DNA of 52,150 nucleotides from Perkinsus olseni (lineage: Eukaryota; Perkinsozoa; Perkinsida; Perkinsidae). A model generated the notes under the pieces. That model had not been told where the DNA came from, did no database searches, and worked only from the letters and a program-made list of their open reading frames with translations. Shown here piece by piece: positions 44,501-52,150 of the stretch. The position numbers and the translations under genes are program-made. Each line of letters starts with the position of its first letter. Position 1 is the first letter of the stretch. Location of the stretch: contig JABANP010000384.1 of assembly GCA_013115135.1 (NCBI GenBank), forward strand, positions 1-52,150, in the 5' to 3' direction.

Positions 44501-47500
44501 ATTTTACTGACTTGGTACTTCGCAATGCTTCACTGTACCGTCACCGTGGCGGCATAGCGACCACATTTGTGCATTCTACGCTGTTCGTCGTTACGGGCAG
44601 CAACGAAGAAAGGCACCATGTGAAAGGGCCTCCACTGAGTCACCGAGGCAGAAAGTTGTGCTGTAGCGCTCTCGCGTAAAGTCAGCGGCCACAATTTCCC
44701 CCCATGCTCCCCTCTCTATCGTTACGAACTGTAACGATAGATGTGGGTAGGAGTGTTTGAAGCGATGCGCTGATGGCATTATCGATTGTGCTAAGATGAT
44801 GTCTTAGTCCGACCGAAGGGAGTAGCCTGTCGATAAGCAGGTTCTTTCAGACACTTCCTCACAGTAGTGAAGAAGCTAGTTGGCCTGGATATGTCGTACA
44901 GGCTGTCTGACGGTTACCTTGCCCTGGACGTCCCGTACGGCTACGTCTCGGGTGTGCCCGCCTCGAGTGCATCGGCTCAGCAGAGACATCAGGTGGGTTG
45001 GTGCGGGCTAGATGATGGGTTCAGAAAAAAATCTTGTAGCTGATGAGCGGGAAAGTTTCGTAGGGCATTTTCTGGCATCAGGTGCTGGTGACTGTCGGGC
45101 ACGCCTCCACTCAGTTCGAGCTTATCGCAGCCCAGATGCGCTCGCCGGAAGTCCTGAGGCGCATCAAGGAGCTCAAGGAGAAGTTCGCCGGGAAGACGAT
45201 TATCTGTAATAGGGGAGGGAGATGTTTCGAAGAAGATCCAATCGCGAGGACCGCGAGTTTTGGAGGTCTCTGGGTGTCTTCCCCTTGAGGGTGTCTGCTC
45301 GCCACTTTCCTTCAAAGCGCAGTGAAGTCGATTGCGCGGAAATCTTCTTGTCTTGGTTGTGGTTGTTATGGTTTGTCCTTTAGGTGGTGTTGACCGATTG
45401 GGAAGGCTATCTGGCATTCTATTGAAGCTACGGACGTTCCGTCAGTTCCTCAAGGTTTACCCCAGCTACAGGAACAAGGTGGTGTTGGTGCAGCTGGCAG
45501 TGTCGAGGACGACTACTACTCATACCAGTCCGGAGAACAGGATTACTCTTGCGAAGAGGGTACGGCGGAGCGAAGCGCTTTTTGTTTTTAGAATTCATCC
45601 GGCCGAACCTAGGAAGGCGGAGCGCTCGCTAGGAATTCGACCCTTTAAGGGCTTCTCATTTTCTGCAATCGGGTTCCGATTGAAGGCTACAGACCACTGC
45701 CGGCGCGTTCATTTGCTCCACTCTGCTCTGCCGAATTGGAATCACTTACCCACGCGAGAGCGCCATTAGGATCACCACACTGTGCAACACTATCGCCCTT
45801 ATAGAAGCTTTGCTGAGGACGTCCCCTTGCTGTTCTCCTTCCTTCAGATCTCAGCCCTCGCTAAGGAGATCAATGACAGCATGGGCCCTCATGTGTACTT
45901 CTATGCTGGTGATATCGAAACGGAAGACAGGCTGGCGACGATGGCGGTGTCGGACATGCTGTTGGATACTAGTCTGAAGGATGGACTCAACTTGGCACCC
46001 TTCGAGTACGCGGGGGTGGTGGAATTTCGTGGCGCAGTGAAGTTTATCTGCGCTTACCAGTGTATCATTGTCCGCCCTGCATGCTCCCATTCTTACGTTT
46101 GCCAGATATCTCTCAGCGCGCTATGCCATGTCCTTGAGTGTTGACCAAGACCCCAGTGCATCGCCCCGCTACGTCCTTGGCCATCAGGGAGCACTCCTCG
46201 GTCGGGTGGTGTGCTCGGAGTTCTCGGGATGCAGTCAAGTCTTGACGGGCAGTCTGAGAGTCAACCCGTGGGATACCGAGAAAGTGCTCAACATGCTCGA
46301 TGAGAGCCTCACGCTGCCGACGCAGGAGCTGGCCAGCCGGTAGCGAAGGGGGGTCGGCTGGTGCCTGTGGCGGAGTTTGGCGGTTCAGATTTGCCAGGGA
46401 CAGCTCCTATGTGACGAGTCATAGCCTGTTGCGATGGGCTCAGGGTATCATAAATGATCTGGCCAGATGCCGGGCTCATTATGTGTCCAGGATGTCCAAC
46501 CCTGATGCTGATAAGGAGGTAGGGGGTCCTGGGCGACTGAATCTCGATACACTGCGTTGGAAGGACTCGTCGGCTCACGGTTGACACGTCTGGTCTGCGT
46601 TGCTAGAGTGTGAACAGGGGGTCATTGAAAGCTCTGAGAGGCCTCTCTCGGACGCGCTTGAGGTCCTTGAAAGACCGCGTCGTCACGCCACTCAGCATCT
46701 CCTCACTTCGTCCAGCGTCTCGGGTGTACCTTGGTTGTCGCGAGCAGGTTGCGTGGGGTGTGAAGGGCAGCTGTCAAGTGCTGGCTCAAATCGACGATCA
46801 CAACTTTTTCAAGCTCGACGTTCCCAGAGTCGTGAGGGACTACAGCAAGTCCCAGAGGAGGATATTCTTCCTCGACAATGAGGGCACGCTGGCCCCTGAT
46901 CTGAGGAGGATGTTTAGACATTCGGAAGGGGGAGTTGACCGAGAGGTAATAGCGAGTCGGGAAGATCGATTCTTGGGTTGATTGTAACCTCTATCTCGCC
47001 GATTTCTATGGCATATTTTAGAGTAGCACTCATCAGGAACAGTGTGAATGAGGTGCTGATGGCGTGAGCTTCGCATGAGCCTTCGTCTATGGCTTCATTA
47101 TGCATTACGGAGAATATGATATTTTACGTGGTTACATTCTCGCATTCTGCGGGTGCGGTCCCCCTCAGCGGAAAACTCGCTCTCTTGCGCGGATCTTGGT
47201 TGGGACGCGACCGCAATCATCAGCTGCGCTTAAGCTGGCCGCGCTAGTTCTGCTACGTTGAAATCGTTAATACAGTAGCGGACTGTCTGGGTTCGAAACT
47301 TGACAGGTGATCATTATGAATCCTCCTATTTTAGTCCAATACGCTGATGTCTCACGGCAACCCGCCCTCGGCGGCAGTACTCGATTCCCTGACGAAGCTC
47401 TGCAGTGACCCGAGGAACACCGTGGTCATTCTGAGTGGCCGGGAGAAGTCATCGCTTCAGGTGAGCTGATTGCTCGTGTGTGGGCCCATGGCAGGTTGAA

Positions 47501-49919
47501 TGGCCACAGGAGTGTGTTTTCAGGAGTGGTTTGGCTCTGTCCGTAACATTGGATTGGCGGCTGAGCACGGTTACTACTGGAAGCTCCCTCCAAACAGTAT
47601 GAAGAGACATGCTGTGGACTCGGCAGGGAAGCTGGAAGAGGGGGTAAGGGAAGGGAGGGGGCGGTGATACAGCCCGGTGGTGCCTCTCAGCTTAGTAATG
47701 ACCTCACTAGGGGTGATTCTGAGTCAGAGTGAGGGCCACTCAAAGTGTAGCTGCAGCGGGTTGGGTAGCGTCTAGCTTTTGCATGTCGGAGGAACTTCCT
47801 GTGCCCGGTTCGATAAGCGCATGGCTGCTGTTTCTCAGTCCCACGCTCCCTCCCCCGTGGGTCCCGATGGCTGGGCTTGTCTCCTTCCCGAAGCGTCAGA
47901 GGCTGATTCTAAGAAGGCTGAGTGGAAGGCACTGGCAGGGGAGCTCATGCGGCAGTAAGAGGTGTCGCTGATCCGGGCATCGGGGCCAGCTAGATGGTCC
48001 CACCTGGGAAGAATCGCGCGTTTCAAAACGGTTGTTGTTCGATATGGTGATAGGTCTAAAAAAATTGTAATTCGATATGCAGTGCTCGCCACGCGTGCGA
48101 AGCTGGCGCTTCGTGAGTAACTTTTTGGTAACTTCGTGCTGTTAAATCGATTATCTGGGCGCGCGCGAAATCGATCGGTATAGTGATAGATTTATTATCT
48201 AATATTTGGCGATTTTTATAAATAAATACAATTAGCAGTACAAAGTGTTTTCTATGAACTGGACGTCACTCTTCGACAGGTACGTGTCCCGGACGCAAAA
48301 TTCGTTCGTCGAGAATAAGGGTTCGGCATTGGTATGGCAGTTCAGGGATACTGATCCGGACTTTGGCCTGCATCAGGTGAGAGCTTCACTCCGCGGTTTT
48401 ATCAACGTGGCTGGTTCTTAGGCTAAGAATTTGTACTCATCCTTAGAAGAGTACCTCCAGGGATATGACGTTGAGGTTACCATGGGCAAGGGCTATGTCG
48501 AGGTGAGAAGCGCTTACTGCGAGGAGGGGAGTCAGTGTTGTTACATCAGGCGAAATTGAGGGGCGTCAACAAGGGCCTGGCTGTGCAGACCATTCTGGCT
48601 GAGCTGGCCACGGCGGGCAACGGCCAAGCGCCTGACTTTGTTATGTGCATTGGAGATGATCGCAGTGACGAGTGAGCTGAACTCGCTTGGAGACTGCGGT
48701 CTTAGTGCTGTTTTGCTAGGTATATGTTTGAAGCTTTGAACTCGATGTCGGTGTCGCTGACGAGCCATCCGGACTCCTTGGACCATGCGCAGTTCGTACC
48801 GGGTGTTGGCATAGTGCGGTCGAGCGGGGTTGAGCGGGAGTCCTCTTCGGAGGAGGAAAGTGACCAGCCTGAACGGACGAAGGTGGGGCTGAGTGGTGGT
48901 TGATGTTGAGCGAATTGCGTTTCCTCAGAGCACGCCAGCTCAGTCCACGGGAGCAGCCAATGAAGGCACATTCACTCAGCGGATGTGGAAGCGTTACTCT
49001 TCTCGAGGCAGGCCCAGCCGTACCTCGGACCCGTCGTCAGGAGTGGTGGGTGAGAGTCGGACGATGAAAAAGAAGAAGTCGCCCAGCAGACAGGTAGGGA
49101 CTGCGTTTCGACCACTGGCTCGGCTGCGTAACGCCCTTCTCCCTTAAGCGAATGCATTGGATCCGGGCTATCGGGAAGGTTGACGGCTATGTTTAGTCTG
49201 GCTTTTTCGTTGTGGGAAAGTCTATCCCGAATTAGGGATAGTAGAGTGCTCGCTGTAGCCAGTCGAAAGTCATCTGAACGATCGGACCTGAAAGTTTGTT
49301 TTGCCCAGCAGTGGTCGTAGCGAGCAGCTCTGCGTGTGCTCGGTTCGTTCCCGTCGCGTCAAGCGCTGGCATAGCGGAAGAATAGCAATGAAAGGCTCTG
49401 TTTTGATTGCTGTTGCTGTTCAGTCGAAGGACCATGGAGTGTATCGGAAGTATACAGTCACCGTTGGCCGGAAGCCAGGCTCACAAGCCCACTATTATGT
49501 TCATGACGTGCACTCTGTTACGGACCTGCTGGGCAGACTGGCGGATGAGACGATGTATCCTCGGCAAGAGGCCAGCGAGGAGGGGCCCGCCGACAGCCCG
49601 GCTGCGGCCCAGAGGTGCGCTGCGATGGCTGGTCTTGAGCGTTCACGATTTGGTGATGGACAGGTACGCAGTGCAAAACTCACAGACGATGCCTGCTGGC
49701 GGCAGCGGACACTTCGAGAAGCCCCAGAAGCTGCAGGCGACTCCCATCGAGGAGGGCGCGGAGGGGCCTGAAGAGGAACCTTCAAGTGAGAGAGCGCCGC
49801 GCTGTTTTTCTGACGGGGTAAGTTCAGAGAGTTTCTCAGGTCCCAGTCGGCCTCCAGTTTGGGAGATCAAATTTTCTAATGCCGACTCCTCGGACTCTCT
49901 GAAGGACGGCGCAGCGTGA
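41531..49919 (+). CDS. Fused trehalose-6-phosphate synthase/phosphatase (class II-like)
   Basis: Many-exon gene; a GT20 glycosyltransferase domain is followed by a HAD phosphatase domain, as in plant class II TPS proteins. GT20 blocks seen in order: VVFVSIQLPV (41900), SLFVGWPG (42120), FWVNDYHLLLVPMLLRK (43555), LFVHTPFPTSEIF and LLAADLVGFQFFDYAR (43750-43875), RIKELKEKFAGKTI (45160), GGVDRLGRLSG (45385), DMLLDTSLKDGLNLAPFEYA (45955), SEFSGCSQVLTGSLRVNPWD (46217). Phosphatase blocks: FFLDNEGTLAP (46867), VVILSGR (47420), LAAEHGYYW (47550), GVNKG (48560), CIGDDRSDE (48645), VGRKPGSQAHYYVHD (49470). The start ATGGAGATG at 41531 opens a Ser/Ala-rich leader. Oddities: the usual Lys in the VDRLDYxKG block is Ser, and the phosphatase DxDGT is DNEGT, so either activity may be weak or lost. 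The last exon ends at 49919. Exon borders are mostly approximate. Confidence 0.85.
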
Positions 49920-50353
49920 TGAGGTCATCACGTTCAGCCTGAGGAGAGTTTTTGAGCGGTAGCTGATTTCCTATTAACCGTACCATTCTAGAGATTGTTA
50001 CATACTATTTCTATGTGAACAGCGCCTCCGAGTCTTCACCTCTCTTTGTGTGTAGTTGAGTCAATTGATGCCTGGGCCCCCTCGAACGGGCCTCCTGGTT
50101 AGGGCGAAGAGGGGTGCAGAATGTAGGGGGGGATTTGAGACCGGAGGCTCGTTCGTGACACACCTTGCAAGGCCTCTTCTTGAATCGACTTAGCTGGATA
50201 ATGTCGCCACTCCGTTCGGGCTCAGCGCCAGTGGTCACGGACCGCTTGAGGAGAGGGGGAAGGTCTGCTCGAATCGAAGGGCGTTCCCTCTAGAGCAGCT
50301 GCCAGTCTATATAGTGCCATCTGATTGGCCTCCAGTGAGTATTCGAGCCCTCT
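49920..50353. other. Intergenic stretch
   Basis: No gene recognised; small open frames on both strands look like chance. Confidence 0.4.
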
Positions 50354-50909
50354 ATGTCAGCTCATCATCCGGCAGCATTTTCTGAGCTGCTCAACACATC
50401 TGTTTCGGGTAAATGCTGTGGGTCGTTCGCCGTTCTGGCGAGGTTTCGAGAGAGACAAACCTCCCGAGATTTCGCTGCCTCCGCGGGGGGCATACAGAAA
50501 GCGCTCATCTGTATCCAGAATAGCCTGCCGCTTCCTCAAACAGAACAATCGAAACGAAGTGCCAAAGGAATTATTCAGGGACAGTCCAGGAGCTTAGAAT
50601 CAATCCTCACCCTAAGGATCGATTTCCTGGGGCTAATACAGCTGGAACTGGCCGTCGCTACTTGATGATTGCTCGGGCGGCCCGAGCTGTTGTAGCGAGA
50701 CTTCTCCCTTAGAACACCTGTCGGCGGACGACAACTTCAGCCCGTCGTCGTCTCGGCAGCCGATGACTGCGGACTCCACGCCATTGGTGGTGCCCCCGCC
50801 GCCGCCGAAGAGAAGGATTGACTGCTCGCAGGAGATCAGCGGCATCGGTATTGTGAGCTCGACGGGCTTGAACGGGCTCTTGGCGGTCACTCAGCTGCCT
50901 CGTCTGTAG
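50354..50909 (+). CDS. Hypothetical protein, about 3 exons
   Basis: Not recognised. The ATG at 50354 opens MSAHHPAAFSELLNTSVSG, followed by a GTAAAT donor. A middle stretch near 50495-50590 reads RIACRFLKQNNRNEVPKELF, and a last exon from about 50719 reads EHLSADDNFSPSSSRQPMTA, a proline run before KRRIDC, and LNGLLAVTQLPRL to the stop at 50907-50909. The low-complexity Ser/Pro-rich part suggests a disordered region. Exon joins are not proved. Confidence 0.35.
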
Positions 50910-51185
50910 GCGACCCGAGTTATGCATGCGCTACATCGAAGGGTCAAGAATACAGGCGAATGTCCCGTAGGCCGGGCTGGCTGCTGCATCGCGAGATGGT
51001 GCCTCAGGAACGAGTAGAGGCGGAGATCTTCCAAGGATGATGACTCGTGATGAGGGGACAGGTGAGTCGGGAGGTGAGGGAGACCGAGTGAACCCTTACT
51101 CGGAGGAAGAGGGGAGATTGAAGTGAAGCGTCTTCTCTGCACTCGGTTGAGTGGCATCATTGACCTGTGGGGTTTGTGATGGTAC

Positions 51186-52150
51186 ATGGCTCACGGGGCC
51201 CGGCCGAGTGTCTCGATACTGATCACAGATGCACGGGAGCTGATCAAGTATGCTATCAAGCTGTTTAGAGATGATGCCATCAGCAAGGCGCAGGTGTGAT
51301 GGTGTGTCGCTCGGCCCGGTCTTAAGGTGCATGCAGGCCATGCTTGTGCAAGACTTCTGTCGAGATCCTAGTCGGGCTTCCGAGTGTGCAATTGTGAATG
51401 GCACTCTGGAGGAACAGGATGAGGAGGTGAGAAGAAAGTTTCTTTAAGAAACTGTCCCCCTAACCCATGGCCACGTTGGCAGTATCTTAGGTCGAACCTT
51501 GCTAGATACGCACAGGAGTTGGAGTGTTCTCCTTTTCCAGGACCGGAAGCTCCACATGCAGATGTGGGTGCAGAATCTCGAAAAGGCCGAGCACATGAAG
51601 TCACCTTCCTCCTGGCTCTCATCGAAGGACTACCAGCGAGCCTCCATAGCCTTCAGCGTGCCCAACGCTGCGTCAGTGTCGGGGTAATAGTAGCGGCCCA
51701 GCCTCAGCGATTGATTCCGGCTGCACGTAGGCAGAGTACTCGAGCGCCCTCTCCCTACCTCCCAAGCCCGGCTGCCAGCAGTCCGGCTAATTCGACGATA
51801 TACAACCACATGGCCGCCGGAGCGCTACAGCAACAGACGCTGAACTGGCAACAGCATTCTGGGTATGTTCTCCTGGCTGGTCCAATGGGAGTGAATCTCG
51901 CCCTGCTGTCGACTCAGCAACTTAGCGGGAGTACCTCAGCTACTCCACGGTCCGCCGCTGCATCATCAACAGCTCTACCAGGTAAGGGCCCTCCTCTCTG
52001 CGCCTCTCCTCGTCCTGGCTGAGGCGGTCAGGTCGGAAACTGTGCATCCCCGGGTCCAAGCAGTCCGCAGTTCCATTCGTATTGTGCGCCTGGCCAGCAT
52101 TCGGACGGTGGGCGCATTGTACGGTGGTAGTGGTGACGCGCTGTGGGTCA
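51186..52150 (+). CDS. Hypothetical multi-exon gene, 5' part (runs off the window)
   Basis: Not recognised. Exon 1 (51186-51293) starts MAHGARPSVSILITDARELI and ends at a GTGTGA donor. Exon 2 (51337-51426) reads AMLVQDFCRDPSRASECAIV to QDEE. Exon 3 from 51541 reads DRKLHMQMWVQNLEKAEHMK to about 51685. A Ser/Pro/Gln-rich stretch follows (PSPYLPSPAASSPANSTIYN near 51750-51800). The joins 1-2-3 are in phase with GT-AG borders of 43 and 114 bp, which supports a real gene. Helical N-terminal part followed by disordered tail; no function assigned. Confidence 0.45.

Noticed and set aside
49664..49685. 22-bp intron in the last part of the trehalose gene
   Set aside because: It would restore the frame, but a 67-bp intron from the same donor to a later AG gives the same downstream frame with a usual length.

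Overview
The window looks like nuclear DNA of a eukaryotic microbe. Genes are split by many short GT-AG introns (45-49 bp is a recurring size), GC is near 50%, and the conserved genes are eukaryotic in type: GDP-L-fucose synthase, a fused trehalose-6-phosphate synthase/phosphatase, a La-motif protein, a BEL/Pao-like LTR retrotransposon. A perkinsid or related alveolate is my best guess, from gene style only; no rRNA, tRNA or spliced-leader gene was recognised to confirm it.

Layout. Positions 158-4710 (minus) hold a many-exon gene for a secreted coiled-coil protein, divergent from GDP-L-fucose synthase (4978-7098, plus). From 7.1 to 14.6 kb the DNA is non-genic: two long inverted arms (about 8060-8556 and 12484-12990) enclose a dead Tc1/mariner-type transposase gene, fold-back repeats and many palindromes. 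From 14.6 to 40.7 kb lies a tandem array pairing a plus-strand gene for a secreted GH18 (chitinase-like fold) protein with a minus-strand La-motif (LARP-like) gene. There are four GH18-like copies (A broken; B, C and D with open three-exon structures) and four LARP-like copies (one apparently intact at 39.2-40.6 kb, three broken). Units C (28915-34087) and D (34088-about 39180) are a recent 5-kb tandem duplication. A BEL/Pao-like retrotransposon with LTRs that look identical (21427-27762) sits between units B and C and itself carries a nested, truncated PIF/Harbinger-type DNA transposon (26018-26831). From 41.5 to 49.9 kb is the trehalose synthase/phosphatase gene; two unrecognised plus-strand genes follow.

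Main discovery. The accessory DNA (7.6-20.8 kb and 28-38.7 kb) is studded with a fixed 22-bp pattern. An 8-bp site bXc (X = 6 bp) has become bX + reverse complement of bXc + Xc, a net gain of exactly 14 bp. I read 29 distinct loci that obey the rule at every base and about a dozen with one or a few mismatches; chance predicts about 0.0002 perfect cases in 52 kb. Comparison of duplicated segments shows many of these as clean 14-bp insertions present in one copy and absent from another. They break reading frames in GH18-like copy A, in two LARP-like copies and in an ORF of the long inverted arms. I know of no described element or repair process with this fixed geometry. I saw none in the conserved genes or in the retrotransposon.
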